This document shows positions 29,056 to 37,443 of a stretch of DNA of 64,000 nt, one piece after another (the stretch's first letter is position 1; the number at the start of each line of letters is the position of its first letter). Made by a program: the position numbers and the translations under genes. The stretch covers positions 372,001 through 436,000 of the forward strand of contig NZ_JACHZQ010000005.1 in the NCBI RefSeq assembly GCF_014193655.1. The letters run 5' to 3'. Below the pieces are notes generated by a model. That model was not told the origin of the DNA, did not search any database, and saw nothing but the letters and a program-made list of their open reading frames with translations. The stretch is from Rhizobium sp. BK313 (lineage in GTDB: Bacteria; Pseudomonadota; Alphaproteobacteria; Rhizobiales; Rhizobiaceae).

Positions 29056-31158
29056 ATGCTCAAACACGATATTCAACTGCCCTACGGCGCCGTTTATTTC
29101 CGCAAATCCAATCCGCCGCAGGCCGATTGGGAACGCGACTACAAGGTCGCCGGCGAGGACGGACTCAACATCTTCCGGCACTGGTTCATGTGGAGCGCGA
29201 TCGAGGTGGCGCCCGGCGTCTACGATTGGGCAGAATACGACCGCCAACTCGATCTCGCCGCGCAGAATGGCATAAAGACCATTATCGCCGAACTCATCCA
29301 TGCCGTCCCGGACTGGGCGGTGCGCAAATACAAGCATGCCCTGCAGGTCAACGCAGATGGCTCCAAGCTCGGCTCCTATATGGGCGTCTCGGCCGCGACC
29401 GGCGGCTTTTCCAACAATGGCGGCGGCGCCGGCGCGCTGACGCTGAGCTGCCCGGAAGTGAAGGAAGCCGCCGGCCGCTTCCTGACCGCGCTCGCCACCC
29501 GCTACAAAGACCACCCCGCGATCTACGGCTACGACGTCTGGAACGAATGCAACTATTCGGCGGATGTCGACTACAGCGACTACGCCAAGGCTGCCTTCCG
29601 CAAATGGCTGGAGAAGAAATACGGCGACTTGAAAATGCTGGCGCTCGCCTGGCATCGCTATAGCTACGCCGAATGGGACGACGTCGAACCGCCGGTTCAC
29701 ATGGCGCCTTATCCGGAATGCATCGACTGGCTGAAATTCAAGCGCGACAATTTCTATGACCAGATGCAGTGGCGCATCGACACCATCCGCGCAGTCGACC
29801 CGAAGAACGTCATCGCCGCGCACGGCATTTCCGGGGCCATCCCGATCATGGCCTCCAACGGCTGCGACGACTGGCTGGCCGCCTCCAAGGTCGAGGTCTA
29901 TGGCTTCACCTGGGTTCAGGCCCGCAAGGGCAGCGAAGCCTGGAAGAACTGGTACGGCGTCGACATCAACCGCGCCGCCGCCCGCGGCAAGCCCTTCTGG
30001 CATGCCGAGCGCCAGGGCGGGCCGCTATGGCTGCAGCCGCAGGTGATCGGTCGCGACAAGGAAGACGGCCGCGTAGTCGATCCCGAGGATATCCGCCTCT
30101 GGAGCATGACCTCCCTTGCCGGCGGCGCTCGCGGCATCCTCAATCTGCGCTGGCGGCCGCTGCTCGATGGACCGCTCTTTGGCGCCTTCGGTTCCTACGC
30201 CATGGACGGCTCGCGCACACCGCGCTCCGATATGGCAAGCGCCATGGCGAAATGGGCGAATGAACCGGCGCAGGCCGCCCTTTGGGAGGCGAAACCTGTG
30301 CGTGGCGAGATCGGCATTCTCGTCGTGCCGGAAGCGCAGGAATTCGAATATCTGTTGAGCTACGACCGCAAGGAAAAGCCCTATCCGGAAGCCATGTGGG
30401 GCGCCTACCGCGCCTTCCTCGAAAATGGCGTTCAGCCGGACTGGGTGCACATCGATGATATCGACGCCTATGACCTGCTCTATTTCCCCTATCCGATCAT
30501 GTTCACCGCCGAGCAAGCGGCGCGGCTGACTGCCTGGATCGAAAGGGGCGGTACGCTGATATCGGAGGCCTGCCCCGGATATTTCGGCGATCGCGGCCAT
30601 GTCGGCACCGTGCAGCCGAACATGGGCCTCGACAGGGTATTCGGCGCGCTGGAAGACGAAGTCGAGTTCATGCCCGACATCGGCGACCGTATCCATTTCA
30701 AGCTGGATGGCGCAGCCGTCGACGGCGGCGGCCTGCTGCAGTCCTATAGGCTCGCCGGCGGCACGGCTCGCGGCAATTTCGACGACGGACGCCTAGCCGT
30801 GGTCGAACACCGCTTCGGCAAGGGCCGCACATTGCTGATCGGCACCAATCCTTCCGTCGCCTACTATCGCACTGAAGGTCGCGCGAACGGCGCCTTCTTC
30901 GCCGCACTCTTTCGCTGGAGCGGCAAAGAGCGGCACGTAACGCTCTCCAATGCCACTTTGTTTGCACGCATCCACAAAGGGGAAAAGGGGAGCTTCCTCT
31001 GGCTGGTCAATCCGACCCGCACCGCGCAGACGACGGAAGTCGAACTCGCCGTTGGAACGCTTGGCTTTGGTAAGGCTGTCTGGCCAGTCGGTGCGGCGCA
31101 TGGCGGCGGCCGCGTAGAAGTTCCGGCGCGTGACGTGCTGATCCTGCCGTTGGGGTGA
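29056..31158 (+). CDS. Beta-galactosidase, glycoside hydrolase family 42
   Basis: A 700-residue cytoplasmic GH42 enzyme. The catalytic barrel starts with a GAVYFRKSNPPQADWERDY region and holds YDVWNECNYSAD near 160, whose Glu after Asn is the likely acid/base, and FWHAERQGGP near 315, whose Glu is the likely nucleophile. A trimerisation-type domain follows (about 415-600: YDLLYFPYPIMFTAEQAARLTAWIERGGTLI), then a small beta domain. The ATG at 29056 is used rather than a TTG at 29038. It is the last gene of the LacI-controlled system and should release terminal beta-galactosyl (or similar) residues from imported glycosides. Confidence 0.92.
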   Translation: MLKHDIQLPYGAVYFRKSNPPQADWERDYKVAGEDGLNIFRHWFMWSAIEVAPGVYDWAEYDRQLDLAAQNGIKTIIAELIHAVPDWAVRKYKHALQVNADGSKLGSYMGVSAATGGFSNNGGGAGALTLSCPEVKEAAGRFLTALATRYKDHPAIYGYDVWNECNYSADVDYSDYAKAAFRKWLEKKYGDLKMLALAWHRYSYAEWDDVEPPVHMAPYPECIDWLKFKRDNFYDQMQWRIDTIRAVDPKNVIAAHGISGAIPIMASNGCDDWLAASKVEVYGFTWVQARKGSEAWKNWYGVDINRAAARGKPFWHAERQGGPLWLQPQVIGRDKEDGRVVDPEDIRLWSMTSLAGGARGILNLRWRPLLDGPLFGAFGSYAMDGSRTPRSDMASAMAKWANEPAQAALWEAKPVRGEIGILVVPEAQEFEYLLSYDRKEKPYPEAMWGAYRAFLENGVQPDWVHIDDIDAYDLLYFPYPIMFTAEQAARLTAWIERGGTLISEACPGYFGDRGHVGTVQPNMGLDRVFGALEDEVEFMPDIGDRIHFKLDGAAVDGGGLLQSYRLAGGTARGNFDDGRLAVVEHRFGKGRTLLIGTNPSVAYYRTEGRANGAFFAALFRWSGKERHVTLSNATLFARIHKGEKGSFLWLVNPTRTAQTTEVELAVGTLGFGKAVWPVGAAHGGGRVEVPARDVLILPLG

Positions 31159-31171
31159 TTGGTCAATTGGG

Positions 31172-31220
31172 GGATGGCCAGGCGAGTGCGATTGCGTCGC
31201 ACTTATGGGCCTGACCATCC
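31172..31220. terminator. Long hairpin between convergent genes, bidirectional terminator
   Basis: A 49-base hairpin: GGATGG/CCATCC, one mismatch, CAGGC/GCCTG, a short internal loop, then AGTGCG/CGCACT closing a seven-base loop. It lies between the convergent GH42 and molybdenum-hydroxylase genes, with short A/T tracts on both sides. Confidence 0.7.
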
Positions 31221-31226
31221 TCAAAA

Positions 31227-33515
31227 TTACAGCAGCTTCTCCAGCGTAATCGGCAGTTCGCGTATCCGCTTGCCCGTCGCATGGTAAACCGCATTGGCAA
31301 TCGCCGGCGCAACGCCAACGATCGCCAGCTCGCCGACCGCCTTGCCGCCGAGCACAGAAGCATGCGGATCGGGGATGCCGACGGAGATCACTTCGATGTC
31401 GGGAATATCGGCATTGGTCGGCACGAGGTAGTCGCCGAGATTGTTGTTGATGACGCGGGCGTAGCGCTCATCGACGATGCCCTCTTCGAGCAGCGCCTGG
31501 CCGATGCCCATGATGATGCCGCCCTTCCACTGGCTTTCGGCAAGCTTCGGATTGTAGAGCCGGCCGGAATCGAGCGCCGAGACGACGCGTGAGACGCGCA
31601 CGGTGCCGAAATCCTCATCGACGCGGACTTCGATGAAGTGCGCGCACCAGCTATGCAGCGAATATTCGCCGTCCGTCGGCGACAGCATGGTCGCGACGGT
31701 CGAGAAGTTGCGGTAGTGATCCGCTTTGCTCTGCTTGTCTTCCGGCAGGGTGTTGCGCAGCACCTCGATCTTGTCGCGGCCGATTTGCCGCAGCAGTTCG
31801 GCAATAGCGATGCCATCGCCGCCGTCACGCGGCGGCAGAATGCGGCCTTCCGAAACGGTCAGCGTATTGGCCTGCAGATCTCGGAGCGGCGAATTGGGAT
31901 CGTTAATTGCCAAGCCCACCAGCTCGTCGCGGGCAGCGATCGCCGCCTTGTAGACGGCACCGGTCATCAGATTGGCAAGCTGCGAACCGCCGGCGACGGG
32001 CGCGCGTGGCAACGCGGAATCGCCAAGCTTGACTCGGATCTGCTCGACCGGAATGCCGAGCGTTTCCGCCGCCGTCTGCGCCAGGATCGTATAGGTCCCC
32101 TGGCCCATGTCGATGCCACTGCTCGCCACTTCCGCCGATCCGTCGGCGAGGATACGCACCAGCGCTTCGCCCGGCGTGCGGCGCACCGGATAGGTGCCGG
32201 CACCCACACCCCAGCCAATCAGATGTTTGCCGTCACGCATGGAGCGTGGCGCATGGGAACGCTTCGCCCAGCCGAAAGCCTTCGCGCCAGCATCGAAAGC
32301 CTCGCGCAACTGCCTTGTCGACCAGGGCTTATCTGCCTCCTGATCTCGCTCGGCATAGTTCCTCAGCCGGATTTCCAGCGGGTCCATCCCGAGTTTATAG
32401 GCAAGCTCGTCCATGGCGCTTTCAATGCCCCAAGCGCTCGGATTTTCGCCCGGAGCCCGCAGCGCCCCTGGCGTCACCGTATTCACTCGCACGACATTCT
32501 GCCGCGACAACAGATTGGGCGTCGCATACATGATCGCCGTCACGACACCGAGAGGCTCGACCGCCATGCCATCCATCGAGGTTTCGTTGGCGCTGTTATG
32601 GACGATGGACAGCAGCTTGCCATCCTCGGTCGCACCGAGCGCGATCGTCTGGCGTGTGCCCGGCCGGCCGCCGAAAGAGGTGAAGGTCTGCGGCCGGGTG
32701 ATGACCAACTTCACAGGGCGGCCAACCATTTTCGCCGCCATGACGCCGATCGCACCATGCGGAAGTGCAAATGCTTTCGAGCCGAAGCCGCCACCGATGT
32801 AGGGCGAGATCATCCGCACATTCTCGAAGGAAATGCCGAACCATTCGGCATAGGTGCGCGCCATGCCGTCGATCCACTGGCTCGGCTCCCAAAGGATGAG
32901 CTTGTCGCCGTCCCACTTGGCGATCAGCCCATGCGGCTCGATCGGCACGTTGTATTCGCGCGGCGTCTTGTATTCGGCCTCGAACTTGACCGGCGCTGCG
33001 GCCAAAGCTGCCGCAGCATCGCCCCATTCCTTGGTCATCGGATCGAGCGGCAAGCCTTCGCCGCCCTTGCTATCCTCAAGACTGAAGATCGCCGGCGTTT
33101 CTTCATAGGTGACTTTGATCAACGCTGCGGCAGCCGTCGCCTGTTCGAAGGTCTCGGCAACAACGGCGGCGACATGCTGGCCGCTGAAGGCAATCTCGCG
33201 CAGCAACGGCCGATAAGGACCTTCCGGGCCGGGCGTATCCATCCAAGTGGTTGCCGAATTCAGCGCCATCTGATTGTCCGGCGTCAGCACCAGCAGAACG
33301 CCTGGTGCCCTTTCTGCAGCCGAAGTGTCGATGCCGGTGACACGGCCGGCGGCGATCGTGCTTTGCACCATCACCGCATGGGTCAGCCCCTCGAGATCAT
33401 GCTCGACCGCATAGTCGGCCTCACCTTTGATCTTCGCGGTCCCATCCAGACGGGACAATCGTCCTCCGAGCGCGCCGTCGGCAGCGCCATACTTTCTGGT
33501 CTCCATGATGGTCAT
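31227..33515 (-). CDS. Molybdenum-binding subunit of aldehyde oxidase/xanthine dehydrogenase family (PaoC-like)
   Basis: Catalytic subunit of 762 residues carrying the molybdenum cofactor. The a/b hammerhead domain covers about residues 18-135 (RLDGTAKIKGEADYAVEHD) and is followed by the Mo-binding domains, with IGGGFGSKAF near 240, GALRAPGENPS near 355 and ASSGIDMGQGTYTILAQ near 465. The probable active-site Glu is in AVGELA near residue 729. Such enzymes hydroxylate aldehydes or N-heterocycles. Its start overlaps the FAD-subunit stop (ATGA). No XdhC/PaoD-type maturation gene lies nearby. Confidence 0.92.
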   Translation of the reverse strand: MTIMETRKYGAADGALGGRLSRLDGTAKIKGEADYAVEHDLEGLTHAVMVQSTIAAGRVTGIDTSAAERAPGVLLVLTPDNQMALNSATTWMDTPGPEGPYRPLLREIAFSGQHVAAVVAETFEQATAAAALIKVTYEETPAIFSLEDSKGGEGLPLDPMTKEWGDAAAALAAAPVKFEAEYKTPREYNVPIEPHGLIAKWDGDKLILWEPSQWIDGMARTYAEWFGISFENVRMISPYIGGGFGSKAFALPHGAIGVMAAKMVGRPVKLVITRPQTFTSFGGRPGTRQTIALGATEDGKLLSIVHNSANETSMDGMAVEPLGVVTAIMYATPNLLSRQNVVRVNTVTPGALRAPGENPSAWGIESAMDELAYKLGMDPLEIRLRNYAERDQEADKPWSTRQLREAFDAGAKAFGWAKRSHAPRSMRDGKHLIGWGVGAGTYPVRRTPGEALVRILADGSAEVASSGIDMGQGTYTILAQTAAETLGIPVEQIRVKLGDSALPRAPVAGGSQLANLMTGAVYKAAIAARDELVGLAINDPNSPLRDLQANTLTVSEGRILPPRDGGDGIAIAELLRQIGRDKIEVLRNTLPEDKQSKADHYRNFSTVATMLSPTDGEYSLHSWCAHFIEVRVDEDFGTVRVSRVVSALDSGRLYNPKLAESQWKGGIIMGIGQALLEEGIVDERYARVINNNLGDYLVPTNADIPDIEVISVGIPDPHASVLGGKAVGELAIVGVAPAIANAVYHATGKRIRELPITLEKLL

Positions 33516-34495
33516 GCCAACGCCCCCATCATCAGGATGGCACGCTCGACGACACGCGGCGCAAGCGCGATCTTGTAATGATTGGCGCCGAGATCGACAG
33601 CGCCTTCGACGGAGAGCAGGCTGGCGCGCTTCACCGCCGCCGCATCAAGCACTTGGCCCTTCAACGCTTCTTCGACTGCGCGGGCACGCCACGGCTTGGT
33701 GGCGACACCGCCAAGTGCGACCCTGATATCGCGGATCGTCCTGCCGTCCGCCTCCAGTTCCAGTCCGACGGCGGCGCTCGCCGCTGCGAACTCGTAGGAT
33801 TGACGGTCGCGGACCTTGAGATAGGTCGAACGGCGAGCGGCGGCGGATGCCGGAATGGTGATCGCCGTAATCATCTCGCCCGGCTCGATCGCATGTTCCC
33901 GCTCGGGCGTCGTTCCCGGCAAGATGAAGAAATCATCGATCGCGACCTGGCGGCTGCCGAGATGCACGACAGCATCGAAAGCCACTAGAGCGACAGCGAG
34001 ATCGCCGGGATTGGTGGCGATACAGGCCTCGCTCGTGCCGAGAACGGCATGATTGCGCGTGACGCCGCCAATTGCCGAACAGCCGGAACCGGGCGCGCGC
34101 TTGTTGCAGGCGGGAAAGGTCGCCGGATCGCGGAAATAGGGACAGCGCGTGCGCTGCATCAGATTGCCGCCGATCGTCGCCATGTTGCGGATCTGCGCCG
34201 AGGCCGCAAGCGACAGCGCCTCGGAAACGGCCGGGAATTGCGCCTTGATATTGGCGTCGTCGGCGACACGGCTCATTTTCGCCAGCGCGCCGATCGTAAC
34301 TCCTTGATCAGTAAGAGTGATCGCATCGAAACCGGCAAGGTGGCTGATATCCACGACTGTCTCGGGCTCGGCAACGCCGCATTTGGCGAGATCGAGTAGC
34401 GTCGTGCCGCCGGCAAGCAGCATGGTGGCGGAAGAGGCCGCAGCTTTCCGGGCTTCATCGATCGAGCCGGCGCGGAGGTAGGAAAACTCTTTCAT
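33512..34495 (-). CDS. FAD-binding subunit of aldehyde oxidase family (PaoB-like, with 4Fe-4S segment)
   Basis: A 327-residue subunit with the FAD-binding PCMH-type fold (SSATMLLAGGTTLLDLAK near 21-38; ATIGGNLMQRTRCPYF near 106-121). Four cysteines at 118, 130, 139 and 158 lie in the same arrangement as the extra 4Fe-4S cluster segment of E. coli PaoB, which ordinary xanthine dehydrogenase FAD domains lack. It passes electrons between the 2Fe-2S subunit, FAD and the final acceptor. Both ends overlap their neighbours by four bases, so the three subunits are co-translated. Confidence 0.92.
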   Translation of the reverse strand: MKEFSYLRAGSIDEARKAAASSATMLLAGGTTLLDLAKCGVAEPETVVDISHLAGFDAITLTDQGVTIGALAKMSRVADDANIKAQFPAVSEALSLAASAQIRNMATIGGNLMQRTRCPYFRDPATFPACNKRAPGSGCSAIGGVTRNHAVLGTSEACIATNPGDLAVALVAFDAVVHLGSRQVAIDDFFILPGTTPEREHAIEPGEMITAITIPASAAARRSTYLKVRDRQSYEFAAASAAVGLELEADGRTIRDIRVALGGVATKPWRARAVEEALKGQVLDAAAVKRASLLSVEGAVDLGANHYKIALAPRVVERAILMMGALA

Positions 34496-34959
34496 CGGGC
34501 AGCCTCCGCCGCTTCGCGCACGGCCGCGACGATATGCGGATAGGCACCGCACCGACAGAGATTGCCGGCCATATATTCGCGGATTTCATCGTCGGAGCCG
34601 GCATGGCCCTCGCGGATGCAGGCGACCGCCGACATGATCTGTCCCGGTGTGCAATAACCGCATTGGAAGGCGTCATGCTCCAGGAAAGCCGCCTGCACCG
34701 GATGCAGATCACCGCTTTCTGCCGCCAGCCCTTCGATCGTCGTGACTTTGCGGCCCTCGACCTGGGCGGCCAGCGTCAGGCAGGAGAGCACGCGTTCACC
34801 GTCGACATGGACGGTGCAGGCACCACATTGGCCCTGGTCGCAGCCCTTCTTGGTGCCGGTCAGACAGAGATGCTCGCGAAGGGCATCGAGAAGCGTGACA
34901 CGCGGATCGAGCGAAAGCTCGTGCTCGTGTCCGTTGATATCGAGATGGACGGTAGTCAT
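34492..34959 (-). CDS. 2Fe-2S subunit of aldehyde oxidase family (PaoA-like, no Tat signal)
   Basis: A 155-residue iron-sulfur subunit with two cluster sites: GCDQGQCGAC plus a following Cys near 40-62 (plant-type ferredoxin), and CGYCTPG near 100-106 with CRCGAYP near 136-142 (alpha-helical 2Fe-2S domain). The ATG at 34959 lies about eight bases after AGGGAG. Starting here, the protein begins directly with the ferredoxin fold (MTTVHLDINGHEHEL). The long Tat signal of E. coli PaoA is absent, and the in-frame extension to 34986 does not supply one, so the complex should be cytoplasmic. Confidence 0.92.
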   Translation of the reverse strand: MTTVHLDINGHEHELSLDPRVTLLDALREHLCLTGTKKGCDQGQCGACTVHVDGERVLSCLTLAAQVEGRKVTTIEGLAAESGDLHPVQAAFLEHDAFQCGYCTPGQIMSAVACIREGHAGSDDEIREYMAGNLCRCGAYPHIVAAVREAAEAAR

Positions 34960-35262
34960 CAGGTCACTCCCTATTCGGGTCATCACTTTGCAATCATAAG
35001 ATTCTGCCAGTCATGACATCCGTTCTTGACGTCAGCCTGACCGGCGCCAGGTAATCAGGATACAGCGCTTTCGCCGGCGGGTGCGGCGTGTGGTAGGACG
35101 CCTGGGTGAGACCGCGCTTTTACCGTCGTTGATGCTCCGATCAGACAGCAATGGCGTCTTGGCCCTTTATGCGATAACAATCCTCTGGTACTCCAAATTA
35201 AACGGAGGCGCCTCCGTTTATTATCCTAGAGACTTGTTCGATATCGTCAAGTCGCAATCCGC
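34960..35262. other. 303-bp divergent intergenic region, pao-like operon and tetR
   Basis: It holds the 22-bp palindrome at 35199-35220 and the divergent promoters. A 73-codon frame crossing it (35081-35302) has no recognisable protein features and is treated as non-coding. Nothing else was recognised. Confidence 0.6.
35199..35220. promoter_or_regulatory. Perfect 22-bp palindrome, probable TetR operator
   Basis: Symmetric arms TAAACGGAGGC and GCCTCCGTTTA meet without a spacer. It lies 42 bp upstream of the TetR start and 239 bp upstream of the 2Fe-2S subunit gene on the other strand. Length and perfect symmetry fit a TetR-dimer site controlling both directions; binding is inferred. Confidence 0.75.
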
Positions 35263-35907
35263 ATGGAGCGAAAATTGGCTTCCAGGCCGTCGTCAGAGCT
35301 GAAGGACGAAACGCCGCTAGGCGCGAAAACCCTACGCGCGGATGCACGGCGCAATCGTGACAAGCTTATCGAAGTCGCCGCTGAAGCCTTCGCCAATCAC
35401 GGCACCGCCGCTTCGCTCGAAGACATTGCGCGGCGTGCCGGCGTCGGCGTCGGCACGCTCTATCGCCATTTCCCGACCCGCGAACACCTGGTCGAAGTCG
35501 TCTATCGTCACGAGGTCGAGGCGCTCTGCAATGCAGCCGAAGAGCTTTCACATGAGCGTACGCCGGATCAGGCGCTGGAAGAATGGATGCACCGCTTCGT
35601 CGGCTACATCGCCACCAAGCGCGGCATGGCCGATAGCCTACGCATCCTGCTCAACAGCAATTCCCAACTCTTCGCCGACAGCTACGGCATGGTGCCGATC
35701 GCGCTCAGGGGCCTGATCGAACGGGCAGTGGCCGACGGCTCGATCCGTGCCGACGTCGACAGCACCGATGTGCTGCATGCGCTGTCGGGCACATATTCCA
35801 TGCCGAATTCACCGGAATGGCGCGACCGCTCCCGCCGCCTCGTCCGCCTGCTGATGGACGGCCTGCGCTGGGGCGCACCGAAAACGCAGGTGCCGCAGGG
35901 GACCTGA
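35263..35907 (+). CDS. TetR/AcrR family transcriptional regulator
   Basis: A 214-residue regulator. The helix-turn-helix domain spans about residues 24-72 (RADARRNRDKLIEVAAEAFANHG, SLEDIARRAGVGVGTLYRHFPTREHLVEVVY). The rest is the helical ligand-binding and dimerisation domain, resembling the SbtR-like C-terminal type. It is divergent from the molybdenum-hydroxylase operon with a perfect palindrome between them, so it probably represses that operon and itself, with an aldehyde or aromatic compound as possible inducer (inference). Confidence 0.9.
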   Translation: MERKLASRPSSELKDETPLGAKTLRADARRNRDKLIEVAAEAFANHGTAASLEDIARRAGVGVGTLYRHFPTREHLVEVVYRHEVEALCNAAEELSHERTPDQALEEWMHRFVGYIATKRGMADSLRILLNSNSQLFADSYGMVPIALRGLIERAVADGSIRADVDSTDVLHALSGTYSMPNSPEWRDRSRRLVRLLMDGLRWGAPKTQVPQGT

Positions 35908-35975
35908 TAATCGGCAGGATGCTTCCTATATCCTTTCAGCAAGCACCCCAATTCCCGCAATCATGGAGCAATCCC

Positions 35976-36353
35976 ATGTCCGAAAAGCTGGTCAAGATTC
36001 CCGGCCCCGATCACCCCATAACGATCGAGAACAAGCAGGCCCATATCACCGTTTCGGTCGCCGGCAAGGTCATCGCCGATACGCGTGAAGCGCTGTCCCT
36101 GAAGGAAGCTTCCTATCCCGCGGTCATTTACGTGCCGCGCAAGGATGTCGACATGTCCGCTCTCAAGAAAACCGACCACGCCACCTACTGCCCCTATAAG
36201 GGCGATTGCTCCTACTACAGCATCCCCGTTGGTGGGGAGCGCTCGGTGAATGCGATCTGGACCTACGAAAATCCCTATGCCTCCGTTAGCCAGATCAAGG
36301 ATTACATGGCTTTCTACCCTGACCGGATCGACGCCATGAAAATTGACGCTTAA
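35976..36353 (+). CDS. DUF427 domain protein
   Basis: A 125-residue cytoplasmic protein of the DUF427 family. Typical elements are VAGKVIADTREALSLKEASYPAVIYVPRKDV near residues 25-57 and the highly conserved THCPYKG-like segment, here YCPYKGDCSYYSI near 69-81, followed by WTYENPY near 95. The ATG follows GGAG at seven bases. The biochemical function is unknown. It lies 68 bp after TetR and overlaps the end of the convergent ATPase gene by four bases. Confidence 0.9.
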   Translation: MSEKLVKIPGPDHPITIENKQAHITVSVAGKVIADTREALSLKEASYPAVIYVPRKDVDMSALKKTDHATYCPYKGDCSYYSIPVGGERSVNAIWTYENPYASVSQIKDYMAFYPDRIDAMKIDA

Positions 36354-37420
36354 AGAGCCAACCCGCTTCCGCTATCGAAAACATAGACCTGATCGGCATT
36401 AACGGTGACCTTCAATTGCTCGCCGTAGCGAACCGGGGCTTCACCGTCGACGACAGCCGTCACCTGTTCGCCGGCAAGCTCGAAGAGCACGTGGGTCTGC
36501 GCGCCCGTTGGTTCGACCAGCATCGTCTGGCCGGTGAGCGGCGAGCCGTTGCCCGTCAAACTAAGATGTTCGGGCCGAAGGCCGATCTTCACGCTCTGGC
36601 CGGACCTGACCTTGCGCGCGCTGGCAATACGCACCTGCGTGCCATCCTTCAGCCGCACAGACGGTGAGCCGTCAACGCCGTCCACCACGCCGTCAAGAAA
36701 ATTCATGGCCGGCGAGCCGATAAACCCGGCGACGAAGAGATTGGCCGGCTGGCGGTAAAGCTCGATCGGCGTGCCCTGTTGCTCGATTTTCCCCTGGTTC
36801 AGCACGACGATGCGGTCGGCGAGCGTCATCGCTTCGATCTGATCGTGGGTGACGTAAATCGAGGTCGTCTGCACCTTCTGATGCAGCGCCTTGATCTCGG
36901 AGCGCATCTGCACGCGCAGTTTGGCGTCGAGGTTCGACAAGGGCTCATCGAACAGGAAGACGGCGGGGTTGCGCACGACGGCGCGGCCCATGGCGACACG
37001 CTGGCGCTGGCCGCCGGAGAGCTGCGCCGGCTTGCGGTCGAGCAGCTTGGTGAGGTCGAGCATGCGCGCGGCCTCGTTGACCCGCTGCTCGATCACTTGC
37101 TTGGTCTCGCCCGACAGCTTCAGATTGAAGCCCATGTTCTGCGCGACCGTCATATGCGGATAGAGCGCGTAGGACTGGAAGACCATGGCGATGTTGCGTT
37201 CGCGCGGGGTCAGCTCGTTGACGACCTGGCCCCCGATCGACACATCGCCGTCGGTGATTTCCTCGAGGCCGGCAATCATGCGCAGCAGGGTCGACTTCCC
37301 GCAGCCGGATGGCCCGACGAGGGCGATGAACTCGCCATCGCCGATTGCCAGCGAGACATCGTGGATGACCGGCAGCGCGCCATAGGCTTTGTGAATGTTG
37401 TGCAGTTCGACGGATGCCAT
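36350..37420 (-). CDS. ABC transporter ATP-binding protein, MalK/UgpC type
   Basis: ATPase of a carbohydrate importer, 356 residues from MASVELHNIHKAYG. It has Walker A GPSGCGKS near residue 37, Q-loop MVFQSYALYPHMTV near 81, signature LSGGQRQR near 134, Walker B VFLFDEPLSNLD near 155 and H-loop VTHDQIEA near 190. A C-terminal TOBE-type regulatory domain (about 235-356) matches the MalK/UgpC class. It is the last gene of the minus-strand SBP-permease-permease-ATPase operon, 23 bp after the second permease. Confidence 0.92.
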   Translation of the reverse strand: MASVELHNIHKAYGALPVIHDVSLAIGDGEFIALVGPSGCGKSTLLRMIAGLEEITDGDVSIGGQVVNELTPRERNIAMVFQSYALYPHMTVAQNMGFNLKLSGETKQVIEQRVNEAARMLDLTKLLDRKPAQLSGGQRQRVAMGRAVVRNPAVFLFDEPLSNLDAKLRVQMRSEIKALHQKVQTTSIYVTHDQIEAMTLADRIVVLNQGKIEQQGTPIELYRQPANLFVAGFIGSPAMNFLDGVVDGVDGSPSVRLKDGTQVRIASARKVRSGQSVKIGLRPEHLSLTGNGSPLTGQTMLVEPTGAQTHVLFELAGEQVTAVVDGEAPVRYGEQLKVTVNADQVYVFDSGSGLAL

Positions 37421-37443
37421 GCTTTTTTTTGCTCCGGTAGGGC

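Noticed and set aside
31638..33578. 646-codon frame antisense to the molybdenum-hydroxylase subunit
   Set aside because: A shadow of codon bias opposite a well-recognised gene; no ribosome site or domain.
35081..35302. 73-codon frame across the tetR palindrome
   Set aside because: It would place a coding region over the operator and overlaps the tetR start; no recognisable features.
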